Under the pieces are notes generated by a model. The model was given only the letters and a program-made list of their open reading frames with translations, was not told where the DNA came from and did no database searches. A stretch of DNA of 64,000 nucleotides from JACCZR01 sp963830065 (lineage in GTDB: Bacteria > Actinomycetota > Thermoleophilia > Solirubrobacterales > Thermoleophilaceae), in the NCBI GenBank assembly GCA_963830065.1, contig CAWHLA010000008.1, positions 248,001 through 312,000 on the forward strand. The letters are read 5' to 3'. Within the stretch, counting starts at the first letter, position 1; each line of letters starts with the position of its first letter. The position numbers and the translations under genes were made by a program. Below, one piece after another: positions 49,963-58,489 of the stretch.

Positions 49963-51485
49963 CGACCGCCCTCCTGCTGCTTGCCCTGGGCGTTCTCCTT
50001 GGCCTTCTCGACCAGCTTCTTGAAGTCGTCCGACTCGCGGTAGCGCTCGAACGCGCGCCGGACCTCGGCCTTGTTCTTCCGCGACCGCGACCGGTTGAAC
50101 GGGTCCAAGGTGCTGCCGGCCTCGCTCGGGGCGTCGAGGTCAGGCGGCTGCTGGGTCTCACAGGGCACGTCGGGCCGGTGCTTCGGCGCCTCGTTGGCGT
50201 CGGCGGGCGGGAGCGGCTCGATGACCGATCCCGGCGCGGTGAGCACGTTGGGCGAGACGGCTCCGATCCGGAACCAGGGCGTGTTGCCGTCGTTGGTACG
50301 GCTCTCGCCGGCGAGGCCGACAAAGCTGCGGTTCAGCTGGCGGCGGACCTCCTGGCCGGTGTTGCCGGACTCGGTGGACGGGATGGTCGATTCCGCCCAG
50401 GGCAGCAGCACCCCGTTGGCGCACGAGGAGAGCTCGCGGGCCTCCCTGAGCAGCGGCTGCAGGGTGGAGTTCAGGCGGACCAGCCGCGGGATCTGCGCGC
50501 GGGTCTGCCGCGTGAGGCCGCGCAGCTCGGGCTTGGTGAACAGCTTGCGGGTCTGACGCAGGAAGGGCATCGAGGCGTCGATGGTGCGCGGTGTGGACCG
50601 CACGCCGGGCAGAGCCTCGACAGCGAAGCGGCGCAGCGACGGCAGCGCCCCGTTGAGCGAGGCGAGGGCCGGCGAGCCGGTCTTGAGCAGGTCGCGCAGT
50701 GCCGGGATCGAGGCGGCGAGGGAGACGTCCTCCCGCGCGAGCGCGCCGGCGGTGGTGTTGACGTTTGTGACCAGCCCCTGGAGCGCGTCGGGGTTCACCG
50801 TGAGCGCGGCGGCCACCCGCTGCTGGCCCTTGAGCACGCGCTGGAGATCGCGCTTGGGGTTCTCGCCGAGCAGCGCGTCGTTGACGACCGCGGTGCTCTT
50901 GTATGCGGGCTCCATGTAGTCGATCGTGTCGTTGAAGGCCTCGGCCCCGCCCCCGCCCAGGCCCTTCAGCGAGAACTCGGTGAGCAGGGTGCGCAGGTCG
51001 GCGCGGGTGTCGGACTTCAGCACCCGCAGCACGTCCCCGAGCTGCACCGACGAGTAGGTCTGGTTCTTGGGGATGGGCTCGCCCTCGGGCAGGATCGGGG
51101 CGGACGGCGTGCCGGGCTTGATGTCCACGAAGAAGTTGCCCTCGAGGAAGATGCGCGTGCGGACCTTGGCCTCGGCGTTGGTGTGCAGCGGCAGGGCGGT
51201 CTTCTTGACCTCCATGGTCACCTCGGCGGTGCCGGTCCCCCCGGGGAGGCCCTTCACCTCCTTGACCTTGCCCATCTCCACGCCCGCGATGCGGACCGGC
51301 GACTTGGGCTTGAGTCCGTTGGCGTTCTCGAAGATGGCAGTGACCGTCGGAGGCGAGGAGAACGGGTTCGACTTGGTGAAGCCGAAGTAGGCGCACAGCC
51401 CGATCACGACGACCGCGATCAGGCCGGCCCGGAAGTTGCTCATCGGGCGGCGGCGCTGCGTCTTGGATCGTCTGAAGATCGCCAT
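49959..51485 (-). CDS. Mce-family (MlaD domain) protein, fourth of operon
   Basis: A 508-residue Mce protein with a basic leader, anchor (about 18-36), MlaD domain (about 45-120, SPVRIAGVEMGKVKEV and EGNFFVDIKPG), needle helices (about 140-340), a Cys pair (SSCANGVL, DVPCETQQP) and a Lys/Arg/Glu-rich C-terminus that looks disordered. It follows the third gene by 3 bp and overlaps the fifth by 4 bp. Confidence 0.92.
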   Translation of the reverse strand: MAIFRRSKTQRRRPMSNFRAGLIAVVVIGLCAYFGFTKSNPFSSPPTVTAIFENANGLKPKSPVRIAGVEMGKVKEVKGLPGGTGTAEVTMEVKKTALPLHTNAEAKVRTRIFLEGNFFVDIKPGTPSAPILPEGEPIPKNQTYSSVQLGDVLRVLKSDTRADLRTLLTEFSLKGLGGGGAEAFNDTIDYMEPAYKSTAVVNDALLGENPKRDLQRVLKGQQRVAAALTVNPDALQGLVTNVNTTAGALAREDVSLAASIPALRDLLKTGSPALASLNGALPSLRRFAVEALPGVRSTPRTIDASMPFLRQTRKLFTKPELRGLTRQTRAQIPRLVRLNSTLQPLLREARELSSCANGVLLPWAESTIPSTESGNTGQEVRRQLNRSFVGLAGESRTNDGNTPWFRIGAVSPNVLTAPGSVIEPLPPADANEAPKHRPDVPCETQQPPDLDAPSEAGSTLDPFNRSRSRKNKAEVRRAFERYRESDDFKKLVEKAKENAQGKQQEGGR

Positions 51486-51488
51486 GGC

Positions 51489-53036
51489 CTAGGGCACGTC
51501 GCTCAGGTTGTCGATGCCGAGCTGGCGGGACTTGTAGGTGCCGCCGCGCAGGCCGGGGAGGTCGGAGCCAAGGGCGACCTTGCGACCGCCCAGCTCGTTC
51601 GGGCCGTAGCGACCGTTGGGGAAGAAGCGGTCCACGTAGCCGGTCTGGCCGGCCTCACAATCGGCGTTGCCGCCGGCGTCGACCGCGGGGGCGTCCGGGT
51701 TGCCGTGCAGCGTCGCCGGCGGGTTGGGGCCGGGCTGCTTGTTGTCCTGCCCCTCGGTGACGTCGACCGGCCGCGCGGCGCCGCGCACGTTGAGCGCGTT
51801 CTGCTGGGTCGGGTTGGCCAGCTTCAGCTGCACGCGCTGGATCGTGCCGCCGCCGACCGTGTCGGAGATGTGCGTGCCGAGCGGGTTGAGGAAGTAGATC
51901 GCGTAGTTGCAGACGGTCTGGTAGGGCGCGACGAAGTCCAGGCCGGGCTTGCCGGCGCGCACGAGCAGGTCGAGGTCGTTGACGGCCAGCAGCGTGTTGG
52001 GGTTCTCGCCGAGGTCGTCGAGCGCGTTGAACGTCGAACGCAGCCGGTTCGACAGCTCCACGGTGCGCGGCAGCACGTCACGACCGACCAGCAGCGCGCG
52101 GTTGATCGGCGGCAGCGAGCGCGGCAGCTGGCGCGCGGCCGGGCGCAGGCGGCGGGAGAGGTCGGCGAAGTCGCGCAGGAAGGGCTGCTGGAAGCGGAAC
52201 GAGCGGATGGACTGGATCTGGGTGGGCACGCCCTCGGAGATGGAGTCCTGGAGGGCGGCGGGCGTCCGCGTGATCGCCGCGAAGGTGTCGGCCATGTTCC
52301 CGAACAGGGCGGCCTGGGTGGACGCCACCGGCGCGGTCTCCCCCGCGGCGCGGCCGAGGCCCCGGAAGAAGCCGGCCAGCTCCGTGTCGGGGTCGCTCAG
52401 GTTGCGCATCACCGGGTCGAGCGAGCGCAGCAGCGGGTTGAGCTCGCGGATGGCCTCGTTGATGGACTGGCCCCGGCCGGCCAGGCCGGAGCCGAAGCCC
52501 TGGAGGCCGGCCTTGGAGGCCTCGCGCGTCTGGGAGTCGAAGGTCGAGAGCACGTCCTCGAGCTCGATCGGTGGCTCGGAGTCCACGCCGCCGTTGCCGA
52601 GTCTTACTGTCGACCCCGCCGCGAAATTCTGCTTGGACTTGCCCGGGACCACCTCGACGTACTTGAGGCCGAGGGCCGAGCGCGGGCGAACCGTGAAGGA
52701 GGTGTCCTTGGGGAGCGGCTCGACGGTCTTGTCGAGCTTGAGGTCGATCATCGCGACGGTCTCCTCGTCCTCGCCGGTGGTTCCGGTGGGGCGGCGGGTG
52801 GCGCCGATCGTCTCGACGACCCCGACCCGGAAGCCGCCCACGCGGACCTCGTTGCCCTTGACCAGCTTGGCGCCGCTGGGCAGCTCGACCTTGAGGTCGT
52901 AGGTGGGCACGAACGGAAGCCCCGAGTTTGCGCCGTAGGCGATGAACACCGCGACGATGGCCACGAGCACGGTGACCGCTCCGACCAGCACCGGGCTGGC
53001 CACGATCGCGCCGGCTGCTTGGCGGCGGCGGCTCAT
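51489..53036 (-). CDS. Mce-family (MlaD domain) protein, third of operon
   Basis: A 515-residue Mce protein: anchor (about 12-34), MlaD domain (about 45-135, NEVRVGGFRVGVVETIG and LGLKYVEVVPG) with an extra inserted charged loop GTTGEDEE, needle helices (about 150-350), and a C-terminal domain with QTVCNYAIYFLNPLGTHIS, a pattern typical of actinobacterial MceD/E-type tails. Coupled to neighbours by a 4-bp overlap upstream and a 3-bp gap downstream. Confidence 0.92.
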   Translation of the reverse strand: MSRRRQAAGAIVASPVLVGAVTVLVAIVAVFIAYGANSGLPFVPTYDLKVELPSGAKLVKGNEVRVGGFRVGVVETIGATRRPTGTTGEDEETVAMIDLKLDKTVEPLPKDTSFTVRPRSALGLKYVEVVPGKSKQNFAAGSTVRLGNGGVDSEPPIELEDVLSTFDSQTREASKAGLQGFGSGLAGRGQSINEAIRELNPLLRSLDPVMRNLSDPDTELAGFFRGLGRAAGETAPVASTQAALFGNMADTFAAITRTPAALQDSISEGVPTQIQSIRSFRFQQPFLRDFADLSRRLRPAARQLPRSLPPINRALLVGRDVLPRTVELSNRLRSTFNALDDLGENPNTLLAVNDLDLLVRAGKPGLDFVAPYQTVCNYAIYFLNPLGTHISDTVGGGTIQRVQLKLANPTQQNALNVRGAARPVDVTEGQDNKQPGPNPPATLHGNPDAPAVDAGGNADCEAGQTGYVDRFFPNGRYGPNELGGRKVALGSDLPGLRGGTYKSRQLGIDNLSDVP

Positions 53037-54688
53037 GGCTTGAGGAGGTAGTCGAGGAGCATTTCTTCGTTCGCGCCGGACGGCCGCTTGGTCTCGGTGC
53101 GGCTGGTGTCGGGCTTGGCGGGGGTGGTATCGCGGCGCTCGCCGCCGCCCAGCACACCGCCGAGGAGCTGGTCGAGCACGTCGGCCGAGCGCTTCTGGAC
53201 ACCCTCGGGGGTGGTCGGGGCCGTCGCGGGCTTGCCACCGTCCTTGGCCAGCTCCTTGCGCTTGGCGTCACGCGCGTCGCCGGCGTCGGGCTTCTTTGCG
53301 TCGGCGCGCTTGCTGCTGGCCCTGGCGCGCGACGCGCCCGAGTTCCCGATGGTCGGGTCGGGCTGGCCGCCGATGCCCGGCTGGCTCGGGCCGAGGTTCT
53401 GCTTGCACTCCTGGAAGACCGCTCCGGCGGCCGCGTCGGTGGCGCGGTAGTCGGCGCACGCGCCGGGGTAGGCGTTGATGCGCAGGATGTGGCTCTTGGA
53501 GTCGCGCCCGTTGATCGCCAGCGCCTGCCAGAAGGCGTAATCCCAGAAGGCCTCGAAGCCCGTGAAGCCGTCGCGGCCGGCGGTGGTGCGGTCGGCAGTC
53601 TTGTCCGGCGCGGGCGGCGCGCTGCGGGCGGCGCGCGGGTCGCGCTCCACCGAACGCCGGGCGTCGTCCATCGTCTGCAGGAACTGCCGCAACGGCTTGG
53701 CGAAGCCGGGCACGTCCTTGCCGAGCTTCTGCAGAGCGGCCACCTCCTGGCGGGTCTCGCGCAGGGCGGCGATGCCCGACACCGAGGTCCGCCCGAGCGC
53801 CCGGAAGGCCGGCCGCGCGGCCTCGGAGAACGGACCCAGGCGAGCCAGCAGGCGGTTCAGGTCGGGTGCGGCGGTGCGGAGGTCGCGCAGCGTGGGGATC
53901 TGTTCGTTGGCCAGCCTGCGCAGCTGGACCATGTACGGCCGCAGCTCTTTGAGCGTGGTCGGGAGCAGCTGGAAGTCGCGGCGCAGGTCCTCGCGGCGGC
54001 TGCTGGCGATCTCGGCGGCGTCCTTGGCTTCGGTGACCCAGCGGCTCACGTCGGACTTGCGGGCGTTGAGCTCGCCCACCGTGACCCGGGCGTCGGCCAC
54101 GAACTTGTTGATCACCTGGCGCTGGCCGGCCAGGATGTTCAGCGTCCTGGAGGTCTCGCGCAGGCCCGGATGGGCGCGGCGCAGTACTTCGGCCAGATCC
54201 TCCGGGCGCCCGGCCAGGCCGGTGCCCAGCTCGCCGATGATCAGGCGCAGGCGCTCGCGATAGGGCAGGCGAAGGACGTTGTTGACGAGGTCGATCGGGA
54301 TCGTCGAGCTGGTGCGGCTGACCGGGAGGGTCGCCCCTTCCGAGAGCGGCTTGCCCTTGCCCTCGCGACAGTCCACGAAGTACTCGCCGATGAGCGACTG
54401 CGGCTTGATGTCGCAGAGCGAGTCGTCGCGCAGCTTGCCGACTCCCTTCTGGGACAGCTTGACCTCGACGACCGCCTTGCGCGGCCGCTCCTTGGAGACC
54501 GAGAACCGGCTGGTCTCCCCGGCGCGCACGCCGGCGATCTTGAAGTCGCCGCCCTGGGTCAGGCCGAAGGCGTTGTCGAACACGAGCTTGTAGGTCTTCG
54601 TGCCCGAGCCGCCCGACGCCCCGGTGAGCACGAAGGCACCGGTCGCGACCAGGGCTAGCACCACCACGCTGGCGACGATGCGCCTCAT
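53033..54688 (-). CDS. Mce-family (MlaD domain) protein, second of operon
   Basis: A 551-residue Mce protein from the ATG at 54688, which overlaps the first mce stop (ATGA). Anchor (about 1-20), MlaD domain (about 30-110, GDFKIAGVRAGETSRF and GEYFVDCREG), needle helices (about 130-330), an aromatic segment FEAFWDYAFWQALA, then a long Lys/Ala/Asp-rich tail (about 430-551), longer and lower in complexity than in its paralogues. Confidence 0.92.
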   Translation of the reverse strand: MRRIVASVVVLALVATGAFVLTGASGGSGTKTYKLVFDNAFGLTQGGDFKIAGVRAGETSRFSVSKERPRKAVVEVKLSQKGVGKLRDDSLCDIKPQSLIGEYFVDCREGKGKPLSEGATLPVSRTSSTIPIDLVNNVLRLPYRERLRLIIGELGTGLAGRPEDLAEVLRRAHPGLRETSRTLNILAGQRQVINKFVADARVTVGELNARKSDVSRWVTEAKDAAEIASSRREDLRRDFQLLPTTLKELRPYMVQLRRLANEQIPTLRDLRTAAPDLNRLLARLGPFSEAARPAFRALGRTSVSGIAALRETRQEVAALQKLGKDVPGFAKPLRQFLQTMDDARRSVERDPRAARSAPPAPDKTADRTTAGRDGFTGFEAFWDYAFWQALAINGRDSKSHILRINAYPGACADYRATDAAAGAVFQECKQNLGPSQPGIGGQPDPTIGNSGASRARASSKRADAKKPDAGDARDAKRKELAKDGGKPATAPTTPEGVQKRSADVLDQLLGGVLGGGERRDTTPAKPDTSRTETKRPSGANEEMLLDYLLKP

Positions 54689-56082
54689 TCGCCGCCTCCC
54701 GCGAAGGGCCGGTCGGCTTCCGAGCACTGGAGGAATGACTGCTCCTCGGCCGTCGGCACGTTGGTGCGGTCGGGCAGCTTGACCTCACCCGCGCCGGGGC
54801 ACTTCTTGAAGGAGTTCTGGACCGGCGGCCCGTCGGGGTTCGGGAAGATGCCGCCGGCGGTGGCCAGGATCTCGTCGAAGTAGATGCCCGCGCGCGAGAA
54901 GCCGCCGAGCGCGTCGTAGGCGCCGGTGGCCGAGAAGTCGTCGAACCAGCCGACAAGGTCGTTGGTGTACGGGCGCCCGATTGCCGCGGTGGGCTGGAAC
55001 CGGCGCATCGCCGCCGAGGTCTCGGGGAACGCGCCGCGGCGGCGAGCGCCGTTGATCGTCTTGGTGTCGAGCGCGGTGCTGGCCAGCGGCGGGAAGCTGT
55101 TGACCAGCTCGATCAGGTCGTTCGACTTGCCGGGGCTCTTGATGGTGCGGGAGAGGTCGCGCAGGGTCGGCACGGCCTCGTGGGCGAGGCCGCGGGCCTC
55201 GCGGAAGAAGGGCTGGAGGCGCTTGGCCACCGGCTTCGACGCATCGACCAGCGGGTCGACATCGTCGAGCGCGGCGCGCAGGTTCACGAAGGTCGTGTTG
55301 GCGCGGCGCATGAACGGCGGCAGCCGGTCGATCGACTCGGCCAGCGCACCCTTCTGGCTGGCCAGCGCGGTGAAGGTGCCGTTGAGGTTGCGGACCAGGC
55401 CGGTGAGCTCGGTGCGGCGGTCAGACAGCGTCTGGGTCAGTCGGCCCGAGTCGATCAGGAAGCGGGCGAGCAGCCGCTCGTCTTTGGTCAGCTCCTTGAA
55501 CAGCCGGCGCGAAGTCGAGAGCGTCGGGTTGAGGTAGTGGATGCCCCGCTGGAGCTCCTGCCCCTTGCCCTGGATCATCTTGTCCGAGCCCTCGAAGAAG
55601 TCCTGGACCGCGACACGGGCGACCGGGTCGAACAGGTCGAACACCTGGTCGAGCTCCACCGCGGTCTCGGTGGACTCGGGCCCGATCCTCCCCCCGGACT
55701 CGATCGCCTGGTTGGTGCCGCCGCCTACCTCGATGTCGACGTAACGGTTGGCGATGCCCGACAGCGAGGTCTGCTTGATGATCGCGCGGGTGCCCTGGCG
55801 CAGCGGCGCGTACTTGTCGAACACCTCGACCTGGACGTCGGCCTGGCCGTTCTGGGTGATCTTGATGTCCTTGACCGAGCCGGCCGGGACGCCGCCGACG
55901 TACACCTCGTTGCCGGGCACGAGCTGGGCGGCGTTCTGGAAGCGAGCGGTGAGCTGGTAGCCGCCGTCTCCGCTGAACAGGATGAAGGCGACGATCACGA
56001 CAGCCGCGATGATCGCCCCCAGTGCGAGGACTCTTCCGACCGTTCCGATCCCCGAGCGCTCCCCCTCAGCCAAGCGGGGCAC
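54685..56082 (-). CDS. Mce-family (MlaD domain) protein, first of operon
   Basis: A 465-residue Mce protein: anchor (about 16-36), MlaD domain (about 42-120, NEVYVGGVPAGSVKDI and ANRYVDIEVG), needle helices (about 135-330) and a Cys-containing tail. The GTG at 56082 has GGAGGGGA almost touching it; a TTG three codons on (56073) has better spacing to the same Shine-Dalgarno. It opens an operon of six mce genes, two ferritin-like genes and a cupredoxin. YrbE permeases, which normally precede mceA, are absent; the divergent neighbour is an ABC-2 exporter. Confidence 0.92.
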   Translation of the reverse strand: MPRLAEGERSGIGTVGRVLALGAIIAAVVIVAFILFSGDGGYQLTARFQNAAQLVPGNEVYVGGVPAGSVKDIKITQNGQADVQVEVFDKYAPLRQGTRAIIKQTSLSGIANRYVDIEVGGGTNQAIESGGRIGPESTETAVELDQVFDLFDPVARVAVQDFFEGSDKMIQGKGQELQRGIHYLNPTLSTSRRLFKELTKDERLLARFLIDSGRLTQTLSDRRTELTGLVRNLNGTFTALASQKGALAESIDRLPPFMRRANTTFVNLRAALDDVDPLVDASKPVAKRLQPFFREARGLAHEAVPTLRDLSRTIKSPGKSNDLIELVNSFPPLASTALDTKTINGARRRGAFPETSAAMRRFQPTAAIGRPYTNDLVGWFDDFSATGAYDALGGFSRAGIYFDEILATAGGIFPNPDGPPVQNSFKKCPGAGEVKLPDRTNVPTAEEQSFLQCSEADRPFAGGGE

Positions 56083-56167
56083 TCCCCTCCATTAGCGCCA
56101 TGCGGCCCGGGACAGTACGGGAGCGAGCGGAAAACCCACACACTTCCCCCAGCCCCTTAGCACGGAC

Positions 56168-56181
56168 TTAACTCTCGTTAA
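56168..56181. promoter_or_regulatory. Inverted repeat TTAAC-TCTC-GTTAA in the mce/ABC divergent region
   Basis: Perfect 5-bp arms in an A/T-richer patch about midway between the divergent mce operon and ABC exporter starts. A candidate operator shared by both units. Confidence 0.35.
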
Positions 56182-56197
56182 CGCCGCCGAAGCGGCG
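56182..56197. promoter_or_regulatory. Stem-loop CGCCGC-CGAA-GCGGCG
   Basis: A 6-bp GC stem with a four-base loop, adjoining the inverted repeat and 27 bp before the ABC ATPase ATG. It could form in the 5' leader of either transcript. Confidence 0.3.
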
Positions 56198-56223
56198 CTC
56201 GGCGCCCCTGCCAGACTCGACAG

Positions 56224-57075
56224 ATGGCCGCGATCGAGGTCGAGGACCTCAAAAAGAGCTATGGCCCGGTGGACGCCGTCCGGGGCCTGTCCTTCGCCGT
56301 GGAGCCCGGCGAGGTCTACGGATTGCTGGGTCCCAACGGGGCAGGGAAGACCACCACGGTCGAGATCCTGGAGGGCTATCGCAAGCGCAGCGCCGGCGAG
56401 GTCTGGGTGCTGGGCCACGACCCCGAGCGCCGGGACCGTCGCCTGCAGGAACGGGTCGGGATCGTGCTGCAGAGCTCGGGGCTCTACCCGCGAGTCACGG
56501 TGCGCGAGGCGATCGCGCACTTCGCCAAGGCCTACCCCTCCCCCCGCGACGCCGAGGAGACGATCGCGCTCGTCGGCCTCGAGGACCAGGGCGACGCCAA
56601 GACACGCGAGCTGTCCGGGGGCCAGCGCCGACGGCTCGACCTGGCGCTCGCGCTGGTGGGCGACCCCGAGCTGATCTTCCTGGACGAGCCCACCACCGGC
56701 TTCGACCCCGCCGCGCGGCGGACCGCATGGAACGTGGTCCGCAGGCTGCGCGACCTGGGCAAGACGGTGCTGCTGACCACGCACTACCTGGACGAAGCTC
56801 AGGCGCTGGCGGACCGCGTCGCGATCGTCCGCGACGGCGCCATCGTGGCCGAGGGCCCCCCGGGCGAGCTCGGCTCGGCCAGCTCGGGCTACCGGGTGTC
56901 CTACCTCTCCGAGGGCCGGCGGGTGGAGTTGCAGACCGACGACCCGACCGAGCTGCTGCATCGCCTCACCCGCGACGCGCTCGCCCGCGGCGAGCGGCTG
57001 GAGGGACTCCAGGTCGCGCGGCCGACACTCGAGGAGGTATACCTCGAGTTGACGGATAGAGTTGAGGAAGGTTGA
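56224..57075 (+). CDS. ABC-2 type exporter, ATP-binding protein
   Basis: A 283-residue ATPase of the drug/antibiotic-exporter (DrrA-like) group. Walker A GPNGAGKTTT (about 37), Q-loop in VGIVLQSSGLYP, signature LSGGQRRRLDLALAL (about 132), Walker B LIFLDEPTTGFDP (about 152) and the H-loop TTHYLDEA are intact. A C-terminal ~60-residue extension follows. It abuts the permease gene and presumably forms a homodimer with it. This is not an Mkl-type Mce ATPase. Confidence 0.93.
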   Translation: MAAIEVEDLKKSYGPVDAVRGLSFAVEPGEVYGLLGPNGAGKTTTVEILEGYRKRSAGEVWVLGHDPERRDRRLQERVGIVLQSSGLYPRVTVREAIAHFAKAYPSPRDAEETIALVGLEDQGDAKTRELSGGQRRRLDLALALVGDPELIFLDEPTTGFDPAARRTAWNVVRRLRDLGKTVLLTTHYLDEAQALADRVAIVRDGAIVAEGPPGELGSASSGYRVSYLSEGRRVELQTDDPTELLHRLTRDALARGERLEGLQVARPTLEEVYLELTDRVEEG

Positions 57076-57079
57076 GGGT

Positions 57080-57808
57080 ATGAGCGCGCTCGCCCTGGCC
57101 TGGGAGCAGTTCCGCCTCGAGCGCAAGCTCTTCTGGCGCAATCCCAGCGCGGCGTTCTTCAACTTCCTGCTGCCGCTGCTCCTGTTCGTGCTCACCGCGA
57201 CCGTCTACGGGGGTGACCAGGACCTGCTCGACACCCTGGTCCCGGGCATCGCGGGGATGAGCATCATGGCCACCACCTTCAACGCGCTGACCTTCAATCT
57301 GACCTTCCTGCGCGAGCAGGGGATCCTCAAGCGCGTCCTGGGCACCCCGATACCCAAGGCGTCCTACCTCGCCGGCGTGTTGGCCTCGGCGGTGGCCAAC
57401 GCCTTCGTGCAGGTCGCGATCGTGGTGCTGATAGCGAGCGTCGCCTACGGAGTGGACCTGCCACCCGAGCCGCTGCGGCTGGTCGGCGTCACGGCGTTGG
57501 GGGTGGCGTGCTTCGGGGCACTCGGGATCGCGTTCTCGCACGCCATCCCGAACTTCGACAGCGCCCCGGCCTGGGTGAACGCGGTGTTCCTGCCCGCGAT
57601 CCTCATCTCGGGCGTCTTCTACTCCTCCTCGGAACTGCCCACGGCCGTCGAGGGCCTCGCCGAGGTGCTGCCGCTCAAGCACGCGATCGACTTGCTCAGC
57701 ACCACGATGATCAGCGGCGGGCCGCTCTCGGGCGGCAGCCTCGCGGTGCTCGCGGCCTGGACGGCCGGGGGCGCCTATCTGGCCGTCCGCTTCTTTCGCT
57801 GGGAGTAG
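57080..57808 (+). CDS. ABC-2 type exporter, permease
   Basis: A 242-residue permease with six helices: LFWRNPSAAFFNFLLPLLLF at the N-terminus, FLREQGILKRVLGTPIP (about 85) as the coupling helix, and the family signature LPAILISGVFYSSSELP near residue 175. I use the ATG at 57080; a TTG at 57062 would add six residues. GAGGAAGG lies seven bases upstream of the ATG. Substrate unknown. Confidence 0.9.
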   Translation: MSALALAWEQFRLERKLFWRNPSAAFFNFLLPLLLFVLTATVYGGDQDLLDTLVPGIAGMSIMATTFNALTFNLTFLREQGILKRVLGTPIPKASYLAGVLASAVANAFVQVAIVVLIASVAYGVDLPPEPLRLVGVTALGVACFGALGIAFSHAIPNFDSAPAWVNAVFLPAILISGVFYSSSELPTAVEGLAEVLPLKHAIDLLSTTMISGGPLSGGSLAVLAAWTAGGAYLAVRFFRWE

Positions 57809-57811
57809 GCG

Positions 57812-58489
57812 TCAGAGGCGCAGCGTGTGCCCGTGGTCGCGCAGCCAGCGCTCGTGGGTGCGGTAGTCCGGGCAGCGGCTGCCCAGCAGCCGCCAGAAGC
57901 GCTGGGAGTGGTCGTGGACGGTGAGGTGGGCCACCTCGTGCTCGATCACGTAGTCGAGGATCTCCGGCCGGGCCAGCAGCAGCCGCCAGTTGAAGCTCAT
58001 CGCCCCCGACGAGGAGCAGCTGGCCCACCGGGTGCGCTGGCCGCGGATCTGCAAGCCGCGATAGCGCACGCCGGCCCGCCGCGTGGCCGCCTTCAGGCGC
58101 GGCTCGACCTCGGCCCGGGCCCGGCGCCGCAGCCAGGCCTCCAGCTCCTCGCGCAGGTCGTGGACGGGACCGAGCGCAACCCTCAGCTCGTCGCCCCGGC
58201 GAGCGACGTGCGCTCGCCGGCGTCCCGGCTCCACGCGCACGCGCAGGTCCAGCCGCTCCCCGAGGAAGGGCAGCTGGCCGCCGTCCTCCAGCCGGGCCGG
58301 CGGATGCACCTCGGCCGAGCGGCGATAGCGGCGCAGGGTCCGCTCGATCCAGGGGCGCTTCTCGGCCACGAACGGCTCCACCCGCGAGAGCGGGAAGCGC
58401 TCGGGAACCACGACCTCGACGCCGTCGGGGCCAACGTTGATCCGGGCGTGACGGGCCCGGCGCGAGCGCCTGACGCTGTACTCGGTCAC
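57812..58489 (-). CDS. YgjP-like (DUF45) metallopeptidase
   Basis: A 225-residue soluble protein with the zinc motif YVIEHEVAHLTVHDHSQRFW near residue 185 and an upstream RTRWASCSSSGAMSFNWRLL block, both diagnostic of the YgjP/WLM group. The N-terminal half is an Arg-rich beta domain. The GTG start overlaps the glycosyltransferase stop (GTGA). Convergent with the ABC permease, 3 bp apart. Substrate unknown. Confidence 0.88.
   Translation of the reverse strand: MTEYSVRRSRRARHARINVGPDGVEVVVPERFPLSRVEPFVAEKRPWIERTLRRYRRSAEVHPPARLEDGGQLPFLGERLDLRVRVEPGRRRAHVARRGDELRVALGPVHDLREELEAWLRRRARAEVEPRLKAATRRAGVRYRGLQIRGQRTRWASCSSSGAMSFNWRLLLARPEILDYVIEHEVAHLTVHDHSQRFWRLLGSRCPDYRTHERWLRDHGHTLRL

Noticed and set aside
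50178..53051. 957-residue plus-strand ORF inside the mce operon
   Set aside because: Antisense of three Mce genes; Gln/His/Arg-rich with no domain. High GC produces long shadows.
56224..57808. ABC-2 pair as the missing Mce energiser
   Set aside because: The ATPase is of the DrrA exporter type and the permease has the ABC-2 signature, not the YrbE/MlaE fold.
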